64,000 nt of DNA from Reyranella sp. GTDB taxonomy: Bacteria; Pseudomonadota; Alphaproteobacteria; Reyranellales; Reyranellaceae. Below the pieces are notes generated by a model. It worked only from the letters and a program-made list of their open reading frames with translations, did no database searches and was not told the origin of the DNA. The translations under genes and the position numbers were made by a program. The stretch spans positions 124,001 through 188,000 of the forward strand of contig JAIEOV010000018.1 in NCBI GenBank assembly GCA_019750135.1. Direction: 5' to 3'. Below, one piece after another: positions 25,056 to 34,125 of the stretch. Position 1 is the first letter of the stretch; every line of letters begins with the position of its first letter.

Positions 25056-25298
25056 ATGGACTGGAAAGGGCAAGTGGCGATCGTGACGGGCGGCTCGCGC
25101 GGGATCGGGGCGGCAATTTGCCGTCGCCTGGCGGCGCGTGGCGACGCAGTCGGCATCAACACGCACGGGCAAGAAGCGTCCAATGATCGACGCTTGGTGA
25201 TGTTTTGTACCGTGCCGGCGCTGGTCAGCCGACACCGAGTTCCTTCAAGACGTCTGCTGCCGCGGTCCGAACCCACAAGCGGTCAGTACTCCCAGTAG
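25056..25298 (+). pseudogene. Truncated short-chain dehydrogenase (N-terminus only)
   Basis: ATG with GGAGG eight bases upstream, then MDWKGQVAIVTGGSRGIGAA and about 20 more residues of a normal SDR Rossmann N-terminus (TGGSRGIG). After residue 40 the sequence loses all SDR character and stops at codon 80. The 3' end overlaps the end of the hydrolase gene on the other strand. The rest of the gene was deleted. Confidence 0.6.
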
Positions 25299-26197
25299 GC
25301 CGGCACAAAGCGAAAGACGTCGCCGGCGGCCGCCACTCGGCCGAGCGACGGGAACGGCAGGTGACAGGCCACCAGCGGCTCGCGGGTCACCGCCAGCTCC
25401 CGCAAGAGACCGATCCGGACGCGGGCCGCGTCCTCGGGATCGTGCTCGAAGGCGTTGTACCAGTCGGGGTGATCGAAACCGGCCGGCAGCACGGCATCGC
25501 CGAGAAACGTCAGCCGGTCACCGCCGGACGCCAGATGGACCACGCTGTGTCCGACGGTGTGGCCGCCGGTACGACGGACGAGCACCCCCGGCGCTACTTC
25601 ATGCTCCGCCTCGAACAGCCGCAGCTGCCTGCCGTAGTCGGCCAAGAACCGATTGGCGGCGGACCGAGCCGCGTCCGGAAACCACACCGGCATGGAGGCG
25701 TTGTGGGAGAAATCGGGCGACGCCCAGAACTTGGCTTCGGCGGCAGCCGCATGGATCGGTACGTCCGGACGCAGCAGCCGCTCCTTCACCCCCTCGACGA
25801 GGAGCCCGCCCACGTGGTCGAAGTGCATGTGGGTCAGCACGACGTCGGTCACGGACGCAAGGTCGATGCCGGCGGACTCGAGCCGCAGGGCCCAGCGCCC
25901 AGCCTTCGCGAACTTCGGCTGCTCCTGCCCGAGCCCGGAGTCGATAAGTATGGTCCGCCCACCACTACGCACCACGATCACGTTCAGCGGCCACACCATC
26001 TCGTCCGGCGGCAGGAACATGTCGTCCAGCCAGCCCGCCACCTTGGCTGGCTCGGCATTGGTCGCCAGGTTCGGGGTTTTCAGTGACAGCAGCCCATCGC
26101 TGACCACCAGAACGTCAATGTCGCCAACCCGGAACGCGTAGCGCGACGGAACCAACTCGTCGAGGCCGGGCCTACCGGTGTGTGTGATGCTGTCCAT
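25283..26197 (-). CDS. Metallo-beta-lactamase-fold hydrolase
   Basis: A 304-residue protein of the MBL superfamily. The zinc-binding motif HMHFDH is intact, and further ligands lie in GGHTVGHSVVHL and FLGDAVLP. The arrangement is closest to quorum-quenching lactonase-like or methyl-parathion-hydrolase-like members, but substrate cannot be inferred. There is no signal peptide. The ATG has AGGAG before it. It stands 150 bp downstream of an LLM oxidoreductase on the same strand; a common catabolic operon is possible. Confidence 0.85.
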   Translation of the reverse strand: MDSITHTGRPGLDELVPSRYAFRVGDIDVLVVSDGLLSLKTPNLATNAEPAKVAGWLDDMFLPPDEMVWPLNVIVVRSGGRTILIDSGLGQEQPKFAKAGRWALRLESAGIDLASVTDVVLTHMHFDHVGGLLVEGVKERLLRPDVPIHAAAAEAKFWASPDFSHNASMPVWFPDAARSAANRFLADYGRQLRLFEAEHEVAPGVLVRRTGGHTVGHSVVHLASGGDRLTFLGDAVLPAGFDHPDWYNAFEHDPEDAARVRIGLLRELAVTREPLVACHLPFPSLGRVAAAGDVFRFVPAYWEY

Positions 26198-26347
26198 GTT
26201 GGTCTCCTCTCCTGACCACCTTGCGTTAGTGGCGAGACCATTGTCGCGTGCGTACCGAGCCGCCGATATCGTGCTGCCTGCCAGGTTCTGCTACCGAAGC
26301 AGCAGATGGACCTGCACCTCGGGATAGGTTTGCCCCAGCGCCGTTCT

Positions 26348-27592
26348 CTACTTTTCACCTTTGTCCGCATCGGTCGCCGGGACGCCGCCCTGGGCCTGGG
26401 TTGCCATCCGTTGCCTGGTCACCGCCATGGCAGCCTCAGCGACCTTGTTGCCTTGGACCTTCGCCATGATCGCGGCGTTCAATCCGGCCATCAGCTCGAC
26501 CTTGTTTGCCGCCAGATATTCGGCCGACGCCTTGAGGTTGCGGGTATGTCCGTTGATCTCGGGAATGACGTAGCGCGCGAACAGGTCCCACGAGCGCAGT
26601 GTCGCTTCATGATTGGCCCAGTCGTGGGCGAAACCCAGCACGACTCCGAAGCCGCCGGTAACCTCCTGCAGATCGCGGATCGTCTTGACCATCTCGTCGG
26701 GCGTGCCGATCACCGACGTGCCCACAGCATTGCCGATGCCAGTCACGCGCGCCAGAAGCTCCCATTTGTCCGCCACATGGACCGAGCCGGGCCGGCCAAG
26801 AACACGGACATTGTACTCATTGTGCCAGTGCTGAAGGCCGTCCACCGCCTCCTGCTCGGCCTGCTTCTTCGACTCGGCAAGGTGCCAGGCCATCACCACG
26901 CGCCAGTTCTTCCGGTCGACCTTTTGATCATGCTTCCTGGCCGCCTCTTCGGCGAACGACCACTGGGTCGGCAGTGCCTGCAGGCCCTCCTGCGAAGTCG
27001 ATGCGATCGACAGAACGCCCATTCCGTACTTGCCGGCGAGCTGCATGCCGGATGGGCTGATCGAGGACGCGGCCGCCATCGGCAGATCTTCCTGATAGGG
27101 CAGGATCTGGAGCTGCGCGTCGTTCAGCTGGAACCAATCGCCGTTGTAGGTGATGCGTTCGCCCGCGAAGAGTCGCTTCAGGATGCCGATGGCTTCGTCC
27201 TGGCGGTCGCGCAGGAGCATGTAATCGATGCCGAAGGTCCGCGCGTCTGAGGGCAGCGCGCCCGGTCCGGTGCCGAAGATCACGCGCCCAAGGGTCATAT
27301 GGTCGAGCTGCACGATGCGCTGTGCGACGTTGAATGGGTGGTGGTAGGGCAGCGAAACGACGCCAGTGCCAAGCCTGATGCGCTTGGTGCGCTCGGCCGC
27401 AAAGGCAAGGAACAGCTCGGGAGAAGCGATCATTTCCCAGCCGGAGGAATGATGCTCACCGCACCAGAACTCATCAAATCCGAGCTTGTCGAGGTGCTCG
27501 GCCAGTCTCAGATCGCGCTGAAACTGCAGAGTCGGGTGCTCGCCAACCGGGTGATGCGGTGCCAGGAATGTGCCGAAACGGATGCGGGTCAT
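26348..27592 (-). CDS. LLM-class flavin-dependent monooxygenase (limonene-monooxygenase-like)
   Basis: A 414-residue luciferase-like TIM-barrel enzyme. Typical segments are FGTFLAPHHPVGEHPTLQF, FDEFWCGEHHSSGWEMIASP, the barrel strand IRLGTGVVSLPYHHPF and VIFGTGPGALPSDA. This resembles LimB-type monooxygenases using reduced flavin and O2. The C-terminal tail of about 35 residues past the barrel is Ala/Gln-rich. The ATG has AGGAG nine bases upstream. Substrate is unknown; the neighbouring VOC, SDR and CoA-transferase genes suggest breakdown of a cyclic or aromatic compound. Confidence 0.85.
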   Translation of the reverse strand: MTRIRFGTFLAPHHPVGEHPTLQFQRDLRLAEHLDKLGFDEFWCGEHHSSGWEMIASPELFLAFAAERTKRIRLGTGVVSLPYHHPFNVAQRIVQLDHMTLGRVIFGTGPGALPSDARTFGIDYMLLRDRQDEAIGILKRLFAGERITYNGDWFQLNDAQLQILPYQEDLPMAAASSISPSGMQLAGKYGMGVLSIASTSQEGLQALPTQWSFAEEAARKHDQKVDRKNWRVVMAWHLAESKKQAEQEAVDGLQHWHNEYNVRVLGRPGSVHVADKWELLARVTGIGNAVGTSVIGTPDEMVKTIRDLQEVTGGFGVVLGFAHDWANHEATLRSWDLFARYVIPEINGHTRNLKASAEYLAANKVELMAGLNAAIMAKVQGNKVAEAAMAVTRQRMATQAQGGVPATDADKGEK

Positions 27593-27694
27593 CTGCTGCT
27601 CCTTGCTCGTGCCACGCTAGCGCCTCGCGAAACGCGAATCCACGATCCGAGCGAAAGGGCCGGCGCTCTATTGAAAGGCCATGGGGCGCTCTAG

Positions 27695-27760
27695 CCTGCT
27701 TCGCGCTGGTGCGCTACGCAGGCCAAGGCCTGTCCTGCGAAGCGCGCCGCGCGAAGCAGG
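27695..27760. repeat. Palindromic GC-rich intergenic element
   Basis: Perfect 12-bp arms CCTGCTTCGCGC and GCGCGAAGCAGG, with further internal GCGAAGCGCG repeats. It lies in the 190-bp gap between the divergent LLM and SDR genes and looks like a REP/BIME-type element. Confidence 0.55.
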
Positions 27761-27782
27761 ACGCCTCTGGAGGTCATGAGCC

Positions 27783-28616
27783 ATGGAGATTTCCGGCAAG
27801 ACAGCCATCGTCACCGGCGCCGCCTCGGGCATCGGCCTCGGCATCGCCACAGCCCTTGCCGAAGCCGGCGCCAACGTGGTCATGGCCGACATCCAGAAGG
27901 ATGCGGTCGAACAGGCGGCACATCGGCTTTCCGGCACCAACAAGCAGGTGTTGCCGGTCAGGATCGACGTCACCCAGGAACAGTCGGTGATCGACGCGCT
28001 CGCCGAGGCGGAGCGTCGCTTCGGCAAGCTCCATATCGCCTGCAACAATGCCGGCGTGCCGATGCACGGCACGCGGCTGGTGGACGTGTCGCTGGCCGAC
28101 TGGGCGTTCGTCATGGGTGTCAATGTCTGGGGCGTCATCCACGGCATCCGGCACTTCGTGCCGGCGATCCTGAAGCACGGCGAGGCGGGCCACGTCGTCA
28201 ACACCGCCTCGGTCGCCGCCACGCAGAATCGCCGCGGCACCAACCAGGGGCCGTACTCGATGAGCAAGTACGCCGTGATGTCGCTTTCGGAGGCGTTGGA
28301 GCACGAGCTCGAAGGCACCAATGTCGGCGTGACCGTGCTGTGCCCCGGTCCGATCGCCACCAACATTGCGGTGGGCGCGCGCAACCGGCCCGATCATCTG
28401 GGCGGTCCGCAGCAGCGTCCGACCGACGAGGCGGTCCTGGCGGAACGCCTGGCGCGGACCGGCATCGACCCGAAGCTGGTCGGCGAGCGGGTGGTCGATG
28501 CGATCCGCAACAAGACCTTCTACGCCTTCGTCAGCGCCGTTCCGGTCGACACGATCAAGGCGCGGCATCGCCGCCTCGAGGCGGCGCTCGAGACCCAATG
28601 GACGACGTCGTACTAG
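27783..28616 (+). CDS. Short-chain dehydrogenase/reductase
   Basis: A 277-residue classical SDR. The cofactor motif is TGAASGIGLG, then NNAG in IACNNAGVPM, the catalytic Ser region VNTASVAA and YxxxK in YSMSK. The ATG has GGAGG nine bases upstream. It is the first gene of a plus-strand run SDR, VOC, SDR, DsbA-like with short gaps, which looks like one operon for oxidation of an alcohol or hydroxy-acid intermediate. An Asp at the end of the second strand (VVMADIQ) suggests NAD preference. Confidence 0.88.
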   Translation: MEISGKTAIVTGAASGIGLGIATALAEAGANVVMADIQKDAVEQAAHRLSGTNKQVLPVRIDVTQEQSVIDALAEAERRFGKLHIACNNAGVPMHGTRLVDVSLADWAFVMGVNVWGVIHGIRHFVPAILKHGEAGHVVNTASVAATQNRRGTNQGPYSMSKYAVMSLSEALEHELEGTNVGVTVLCPGPIATNIAVGARNRPDHLGGPQQRPTDEAVLAERLARTGIDPKLVGERVVDAIRNKTFYAFVSAVPVDTIKARHRRLEAALETQWTTSY

Positions 28617-28639
28617 ACGACACCTCGCAGGTCGGGCAC

Positions 28640-29077
28640 ATGGCGCTCAAGCGGATGGACAACGTCGGGATCGTCGTCGACGACCTCGAAGGGACGATCG
28701 ATTTCTTTCGCGAGCTCGGCCTCGAGCTCGAAGGGCGGGCCACGATCGAAGGAGAGTGGGCCGGGCGCGTCACGGGACTGGGCGATCAGCGCGTCGAGAT
28801 CGCCATGATGCGCACGCCGGACGGCCACGGCCGGCTCGAGCTGTCCCGCTTTCTCAGGCCGCCCGTCGTCGCCGATCACCGCAGCGCCCCGGTCAACGCG
28901 CTTGGCTACCTCCGCGTCATGTTCGCCGTGCACGACGTCGACGAGACGCTCGAAAGGCTGCGCAAGCGCGGCGCACAGCTCGTCGGCGACGTCGTCCAGT
29001 ATCAAGACGCGTACCGGCTCTGCTACATTCGCGGGCCTGAAGGGCTTCTCATCGGACTCGCCCAGGAAATCATCTGA
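28640..29077 (+). CDS. VOC-family (glyoxalase/dioxygenase-fold) protein
   Basis: A 145-residue protein with two beta-alpha-beta-beta-beta modules: VGIVVDDLEGTIDFFRELGL and then LRVMFAVHDVDETLERLRKRG. The C-terminal metal-type Glu of the fold may be in YIRGPEGLLIGL. The usual first-strand His is Asn (MDNVGIV), so metal binding may differ from glyoxalase I. ATG 28640 gives the normal start of the fold; ATG 28598, inside the SDR end, would add 14 residues. It probably acts on an intermediate of the same operon. Confidence 0.75.
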   Translation: MALKRMDNVGIVVDDLEGTIDFFRELGLELEGRATIEGEWAGRVTGLGDQRVEIAMMRTPDGHGRLELSRFLRPPVVADHRSAPVNALGYLRVMFAVHDVDETLERLRKRGAQLVGDVVQYQDAYRLCYIRGPEGLLIGLAQEII

Positions 29078-29089
29078 AAGGCGGTGAAC

Positions 29090-29857
29090 ATGGCAAGGCT
29101 CAACGGCAAGGTCGCCGCGGTGACGGGTGGGGCATCGGGAATCGGCGAGGCGACGGTCAGGCGTTTCGCCGCCGAGGGCGCGAGCGTGGCCTTCTGCGAC
29201 CGCGACGGCGAGCGTGGCCGCCGCGTGGCGGCCGAACTCGAGGCCGCCGGCGCCAAGGTCGCCTTCACGCAGGCTGACGTCGGTACCGAGGCCGCATGCC
29301 TCGCCTTCGTCAACGGTGCGGCGCAGCAGTTCGGGGGCCTCGACATCCTCGTCAACAATGCCGGCATCCGCAAATACGAGAAGATCGACGAGGCGAGCGC
29401 GGCGAGCTGGAACGAGATCCTCAGCGTCAACCTGATGAGCTACGCCTTCTGCGCCAAGGCGGCCGTGCCGCTGATGCGCCGCAACAAGGGCGGCGCCATC
29501 GTCAACATCGCCTCCGTCCGCTCCGTCGTCGCCGGCGGCGGCAACCTGCAGTACGACACCACCAAGGCTGCCATCGCGGGATTGACGCGGGGGCTCGCCG
29601 CCGACCACTCGTCGGAGGGCATTCGCGTGAACGCCGTCGGTCCCGGCCCGATCTTCACGCCGTTCCATGAGCGCCGCATCGCAGCGGCTGGCGAGACAGT
29701 CGAGCAATACAATGCCCAGGCGGCACGCGGCACCATGATGAAACGGCCCGGCAGGCCCGAGGAGGTCGCCGCCGCCATCCTTTTTCTGGCGTCCGACGAT
29801 GCCTCCTACGTCACCGGCGCCCTGCTGTTCGTGGACGGTGGCATGACGGCGATGTGA
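29090..29857 (+). CDS. Short-chain dehydrogenase/reductase
   Basis: A 255-residue classical SDR with TGGASGIGEA, DILVNNAGIRKYEK, VNIASVRSV and YDTTK as YxxxK. The C-terminus RPGRPEEVAAAILFLASDD followed by YVTGALLFVDGGM is typical of the FabG-like subgroup. The first-strand Asp pocket (FCDRDG) favours NAD(H). ATG 29090 follows AAAGG by eight bases; an in-frame GTG lies two codons upstream. It sits 12 bp after the VOC gene and 11 bp before a thioredoxin-fold gene, in one likely operon. Confidence 0.9.
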   Translation: MARLNGKVAAVTGGASGIGEATVRRFAAEGASVAFCDRDGERGRRVAAELEAAGAKVAFTQADVGTEAACLAFVNGAAQQFGGLDILVNNAGIRKYEKIDEASAASWNEILSVNLMSYAFCAKAAVPLMRRNKGGAIVNIASVRSVVAGGGNLQYDTTKAAIAGLTRGLAADHSSEGIRVNAVGPGPIFTPFHERRIAAAGETVEQYNAQAARGTMMKRPGRPEEVAAAILFLASDDASYVTGALLFVDGGMTAM

Positions 29858-29868
29858 AGGAGGAACGC

Positions 29869-30435
29869 ATGGTTGACAAGAATTCTGCATGGCGTGCGGA
29901 GCCGCTGACCTGGGGGCAGGGACCGAAGGTCTTCGAGGTGTTCCTCGAACCGACCTGCCCGTTCTCCGCGAAGGCCTTCGGCAAGCTCGACGAGGCCCTG
30001 CAATCGGCGGGCGCCGACAACGTCACCCTCAAGATCTGGCTGCACTCGCAGCCCTGGCATCTTTTTTCCGGCGTGATCACGCGCTGCGCGCTCGCCGCCT
30101 CCACCCTTCCGGAAGGCAAGGACGCGGCCAAGAAGGTGCTGGCGGGTGTTGCTGCTCACCGTGACCAGTTCGAACCGGCCGATCATTGCAGCGGGCCGCT
30201 TCTCGAGCTGTCGCCCGCCGACGTCATTGCGCGCGTCGAAGACTATTCAGGCCTGAAGCTTGCCGAGGCCTACGCCCTTCCCAAGCTCGACCAGGAGGTC
30301 AAGCGACATACGAAATATGCCCGGCAGAACGGCATCCATGTCTCACCGACCTTCATGATCGATGGCCTGGTCCAGAACGACATGAGCAGCGGCGACGCGG
30401 TGTCCGCCTGGATTTCCCGCCTGTCGGCGAACTAG
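29869..30435 (+). CDS. DsbA-like thioredoxin-fold protein
   Basis: A 188-residue protein with the DsbA-type fold: N-terminal strand KVFEVFLEPTCPFS, helical insert, then HVSPTFMIDG with the cis-Pro. The active-site motif is CPFS, so only one Cys remains and disulphide oxidase activity is unlikely; glutathione-linked or structural roles are possible. There is no signal peptide. The start has GGAGGAACGC before the ATG. The last codons overlap the convergent VOC gene by 4 bp. Confidence 0.75.
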   Translation: MVDKNSAWRAEPLTWGQGPKVFEVFLEPTCPFSAKAFGKLDEALQSAGADNVTLKIWLHSQPWHLFSGVITRCALAASTLPEGKDAAKKVLAGVAAHRDQFEPADHCSGPLLELSPADVIARVEDYSGLKLAEAYALPKLDQEVKRHTKYARQNGIHVSPTFMIDGLVQNDMSSGDAVSAWISRLSAN

Positions 30436-30908
30436 GCGGCGGCATCCCAGGGGCCGGGGAAGCGACCGGTCCCGGTCTTCTCCCGGGTGAATACGTTGTA
30501 GTCGACCGGCCACTCGGCGCGCGGCATCTCGTAGAAGACTTCGACGCCGTTGCCGTCGGGGTCGCGCAGGTAGATACCGAGCGAGATGCCGTGGTCGATG
30601 ATGCGCTCTATCGGCTGTCCCTCCGCCTTGAGCTTCTCGTAGAACTCCTTGAGATCGTCGAGACTCTCGAGACGCCAGGCCATGTGGTTCAGGCCAACCT
30701 GGGGCTTCGACTGCAGGGGCGCATCCTCGCCCACCTGCATCAGCGCCACCTCGTGCGATTGCTCCTTGTCGGCCGACAGAAAGGCGGCCCAGCCTGGCCG
30801 GTATTCGTAGACGTGAAGGCCCAGCAGGCCCTCGTACCAGTTCTTCGACCGCTCGACATTGCGGACGTAAATATTGACGTGCTGCAGATACATCGGGCGC
30901 TTTGCCAT
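30432..30908 (-). CDS. VOC-family extradiol-dioxygenase-like protein
   Basis: A 158-residue single-module-pair VOC protein. The His-His-Glu metal triad is readable in YLQHVNIYV, VGLNHMAWRL and GNGVEVFYE, and a conserved GIYLRDPDGNG precedes the Glu. This resembles catechol-2,3-dioxygenase-like ring-cleaving proteins or glyoxalases. It starts 14 bp after the TauD-type gene on the same strand, so the two are probably co-transcribed, and ends tail to tail with the DsbA-like gene. Confidence 0.85.
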   Translation of the reverse strand: MAKRPMYLQHVNIYVRNVERSKNWYEGLLGLHVYEYRPGWAAFLSADKEQSHEVALMQVGEDAPLQSKPQVGLNHMAWRLESLDDLKEFYEKLKAEGQPIERIIDHGISLGIYLRDPDGNGVEVFYEMPRAEWPVDYNVFTREKTGTGRFPGPWDAAA

Positions 30909-30922
30909 GGTGTCCTCGTCGA

Positions 30923-31804
30923 TCAGTAAGGACGATCGCCACGCACCAGCATTCGATACAGGCGGCGATGCTGGCTGTGATCGTAATCGAATCCGGCTTT
31001 ATGCAATGAAGCGCGATCGTCGATGATCAGCAGATCGCCCTTTCGATACTCGTGCGTATAGCAAAACTGCGGCTGCGTGATCCTGTCGGTCAGGTCCTGG
31101 AGAAAATCCTGGGTCTCTTCGGGCGACAGGCCGGTGACCGTCTCGGTCTTTGCCTTGTGGAACCACGCAGCCTTGGTGCCGGTCTCCGGATGGGTGCGGA
31201 CCAGGGGATGGACCGTCGGTGGTTTTGTCGACTCGCGCTGGGCCTTCACGATATCCGGATTGCCCGTCTTCATCCGCGCGCTGCTGATCAGCGTGTTCTC
31301 CGTCTTCGCGTCGGCGATCTTCCGTTTTATCTCGTCGGGAAGCGATTCGTAGCCGGCGCGCGCGTTGCAGACCGACGTCCCGCCACCCCTGTGCGGCGCT
31401 GCCGCCGCATACAGCATGGTGAACTTGGGCGGCAGTTCCTGGTTGGTGTGATCGGTGTGCCAGGTGGCATTGCCGCCGACTTTTGCCGGCTGGCCCTTGC
31501 TGTCCAGGTGACGGTTGTCGAGCACGCTGATCAACGGAAAGCCGTCGACCAGATAGCGCCGGTTCTGGTCCTCCATCAGCTCGCCGAACATTTCTCCGGC
31601 GGCTTGCAACTGGCCCGGCGTGAGATGCTCCTGCCCGCGAATCACGAGGACGACGTTTTCGACGACGGCGTCGTAGAGTTTCTTCCGCGTCGCGTTGTCG
31701 ATGGGATGAGCAAGGTCGATGCCGGTGACGATGGCTCCGATGTGCTCCTTGACCTTTTCGATCTTCATCGCCTGGGTGGGAAGCCTCGCTGCGGCAGCGC
31801 CCAT
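30923..31804 (-). CDS. TauD/TfdA-family dioxygenase
   Basis: A 293-residue Fe(II)/2-oxoglutarate dioxygenase. Iron ligands are the H-x-D in TWHTDHTNQ and the His in ASLHKAGFDY, and the co-substrate Arg is in HRRLYRMLVRGD. ATG 31804 has GGAG seven bases upstream, better than in-frame ATGs at 31819 and 31855. It is divergent from the CaiB-type gene (104-bp shared promoter region) and followed by a VOC dioxygenase-like gene. Substrate unknown; the pairing suggests degradation of an aryl or alkyl acid. Confidence 0.88.
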   Translation of the reverse strand: MGAAAARLPTQAMKIEKVKEHIGAIVTGIDLAHPIDNATRKKLYDAVVENVVLVIRGQEHLTPGQLQAAGEMFGELMEDQNRRYLVDGFPLISVLDNRHLDSKGQPAKVGGNATWHTDHTNQELPPKFTMLYAAAAPHRGGGTSVCNARAGYESLPDEIKRKIADAKTENTLISSARMKTGNPDIVKAQRESTKPPTVHPLVRTHPETGTKAAWFHKAKTETVTGLSPEETQDFLQDLTDRITQPQFCYTHEYRKGDLLIIDDRASLHKAGFDYDHSQHRRLYRMLVRGDRPY

Positions 31805-31907
31805 GATCTGGCTCCTCATGTCTCGACCTGCGGAGCATCCGCCGATTGTTGGCATCTATCAAGTATTCCGACTAGCATGGGCGGCTGCGGGGAGAAGGAG
31901 TGCTGCC

Positions 31908-33104
31908 ATGGACAAGGCCTTGTCAGGCGTCCGCATCATCGACATGACGCACAACCAGGCGGGGCCCGCCTGTACGCAGATTCTCGGCTTTCTCGGGGCC
32001 GACGTGATCAAGCTCGAGGAGCCCAAGGGCGGCGACATCGCGCGGACGAACCTGCGCGACCAGAAGAACAGCGACAGCCTGTTCTTCCTGATTCTGAACG
32101 CCAACAAGCGCAGCCTGACGCTCAATCTCAAGACCGAGGAAGGCAAGGACCTGTTCCGCAAGGTGATCGCCCAGTCGGACGTGCTGGTGGAGAATTTCGG
32201 GCCGGGCGCGCTCGACCGCCTCGGGCTCGGCTACGACGCCTTGAGCAAGATCAACCCGCGACTGATCTATGCCACCATCAAGGGCTTCGGCACCTACGGG
32301 CCCTACAGCGGCTTCAAGAGCTTCGAGCCGGTCGCCCAGGCCATGGGCGGGGCGATGGCCGTCACCGGCTTCCCCGAGAATCCGCCGACCTACGTCTATC
32401 CGGCGATCGGCGATTCCGGCACCGGCATGCACATGGCGATCGGCATCCTGGCGGCGCTGCAGCAGCGCCATGCGACCGGCCGCGGCCAGCACGTCGAGGT
32501 GTCGATGCAGGACTCGGTCGTCAACCTGGTGCGCGTGAGCCTGCGCGACCATCAACGCTTCGGCGGCCCGCAGCCGCGCACCGGCAACCAGCTCGGGCGC
32601 AACGTGCCGGGCACGACCTACGCCTGCGCGCCGGGCGGCCCGAACGACTACGTCTACATCTACGCCCAGCAGCAGATGTGGCCGGCGGTGACGAAGGTGC
32701 TGGGGCGGCCGGAGTTGACCGACGACCCGCGCTTCAAGACCGTGGAAACGCGCTGGGACAACCGGACGGAGCTCAACGCGATCATCGAGGCGTGGACGCG
32801 CCGCCACAGCAAGCACGAGGTCATGCGCCTGATGGGAGATGCGGGCGTTCCCTGCGGCGCCTGCCAGGATACCGGCGAGGTGCTGGCCGATCCGCATCTC
32901 AAGGCGCGCGACATGATCGTCGACGTGGATTACCCGACCCGCGGCACCTATCAGACGGTCGGCTGCCCGATCAAGCTGTCGGATTCACCCGTCGCGGTCA
33001 GCCGTCCGCCTTTGTTGGGCGAGCACACCGACTCCCTGCTCGAAGCCCTGTGCGGGGTCGAGCCCGATGAGGCGAAGCGCCTGCGCCAGGAGGGAGTCGT
33101 CTAG
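31908..33104 (+). CDS. CaiB/BaiF-type (class III) CoA-transferase
   Basis: A 398-residue class III CoA-transferase. Hallmarks are GVRIIDMTHNQAGPACTQILG, GADVIKLEEPKGGD, the segment NANKRSLTLNLKTEEGKDLF and GFGTYGPYS. The active-site Asp region is HVEVSMQDSVVN. Such enzymes move CoA between a thioester and a carboxylic acid, activating substrates for breakdown. ATG 31908 has GGAGAAGGAG upstream. It is transcribed away from the TauD-VOC pair and is the only acyl-CoA activator in this region. Confidence 0.9.
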   Translation: MDKALSGVRIIDMTHNQAGPACTQILGFLGADVIKLEEPKGGDIARTNLRDQKNSDSLFFLILNANKRSLTLNLKTEEGKDLFRKVIAQSDVLVENFGPGALDRLGLGYDALSKINPRLIYATIKGFGTYGPYSGFKSFEPVAQAMGGAMAVTGFPENPPTYVYPAIGDSGTGMHMAIGILAALQQRHATGRGQHVEVSMQDSVVNLVRVSLRDHQRFGGPQPRTGNQLGRNVPGTTYACAPGGPNDYVYIYAQQQMWPAVTKVLGRPELTDDPRFKTVETRWDNRTELNAIIEAWTRRHSKHEVMRLMGDAGVPCGACQDTGEVLADPHLKARDMIVDVDYPTRGTYQTVGCPIKLSDSPVAVSRPPLLGEHTDSLLEALCGVEPDEAKRLRQEGVV

Positions 33105-33178
33105 CGCGGCGTGGTTTTTCCCGCCCGACTGACTATATCTACCCGATCGCCGGCGGCGCCAGTCCCGCCGCTCTGCCG

Positions 33179-34051
33179 ATGGAACAGCTCGCCAGCACGG
33201 CCGAGGTGGACTTGGTTGACCGCGATTATCCTCCAGGGGAACGCGACGGATCGGTCGCCGACCTTAGCTTCGGCGCCGAGGAGAGGGAGGAAAGGGGGCG
33301 AGAGCTGCGCGCCGCCCAGGCGCTCGCCCGGCGTCGTCGTCGTCAGACCATTCTGGCAAGCGCGGCGGCCGTCTTCATCCTGGCGCTCGGCGGCGTGTCG
33401 ACGTGGATGTTCCGCGAGCTGGCGGTCATGCGCGAAAGCCAGGTCGTGCAGCTCGAGTACGAGAACGCCGTCCTCTCCCGATTGCTCCGCCAGGAATACC
33501 AGCAGCGCTTCGATGCCGCGAAAGTGCTCCCGGCGCGCCAGGAAGTGGTGGCGCAGAGCGTCAGGAAGATCCTGGCCAATCGCGCCCGCTATGAGCGCCT
33601 CACGAAGTCGATGACGATGCCCTGGTACTTCCTGGCGATCATCCATGGCATGGAAGCCGACTTCAGGTTCGACGCTCATTTGCATAACGGCGACCCGTTG
33701 ACCGCTCGCACGGTCCGCGTGCCGGCGGGACGACCGGTTCAGGGCAAGCCGCCCTTCAGCTGGGAAGAGAGCGCGATGGATGCGATCGCGCTCAATCGTT
33801 ACGACAAGTGGAACGATTGGAGCATTGCGGGGATGCTCGTTGCCTGGGAACGCCACAACGGCTTTGGATATCGGCAATACGGCATCCATTCGCCGTATGT
33901 CTGGTCGTGCACCGACCTTTACGCAAAGGGCCGTTATGTTGCCGATGGAAAATTCGAAGCGAATGCCGAATCCAAGCAATGCGGTGCCGTGGCAATGCTC
34001 AAGGGACTGATCGCAACCGGCCTGGTATCGCCGCCGGCCGGTCCGAAATAG
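33179..34051 (+). CDS. Membrane-anchored lysozyme-like protein
   Basis: A 290-residue protein with a charged cytoplasmic N-terminus (about 1-55), one membrane helix (about 57-77), a coiled coil (about 85-125) and an outer domain. The outer domain reads WYFLAIIHGMEADFRFD, HLHNGDPLTARTVRVPAGRP, FSWEESAMDAI, GFGYRQYGIHSPYVWSCT and ends near KQCGAVAMLKGLI. I know this pattern from lysozyme-like (muramidase-fold) proteins in which the Glu of HxME would be catalytic. It may trim peptidoglycan at the membrane. No phage or secretion genes are adjacent, so its trigger is unclear. Confidence 0.6.
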   Translation: MEQLASTAEVDLVDRDYPPGERDGSVADLSFGAEEREERGRELRAAQALARRRRRQTILASAAAVFILALGGVSTWMFRELAVMRESQVVQLEYENAVLSRLLRQEYQQRFDAAKVLPARQEVVAQSVRKILANRARYERLTKSMTMPWYFLAIIHGMEADFRFDAHLHNGDPLTARTVRVPAGRPVQGKPPFSWEESAMDAIALNRYDKWNDWSIAGMLVAWERHNGFGYRQYGIHSPYVWSCTDLYAKGRYVADGKFEANAESKQCGAVAMLKGLIATGLVSPPAGPK

Positions 34052-34125
34052 GCTAGCTGGCAGCGGAGGTACTCGTCCGGGCAGTCCCTGTTGCATTCCA
34101 ACCAAACCTGAGCCACTTGCAAGCG

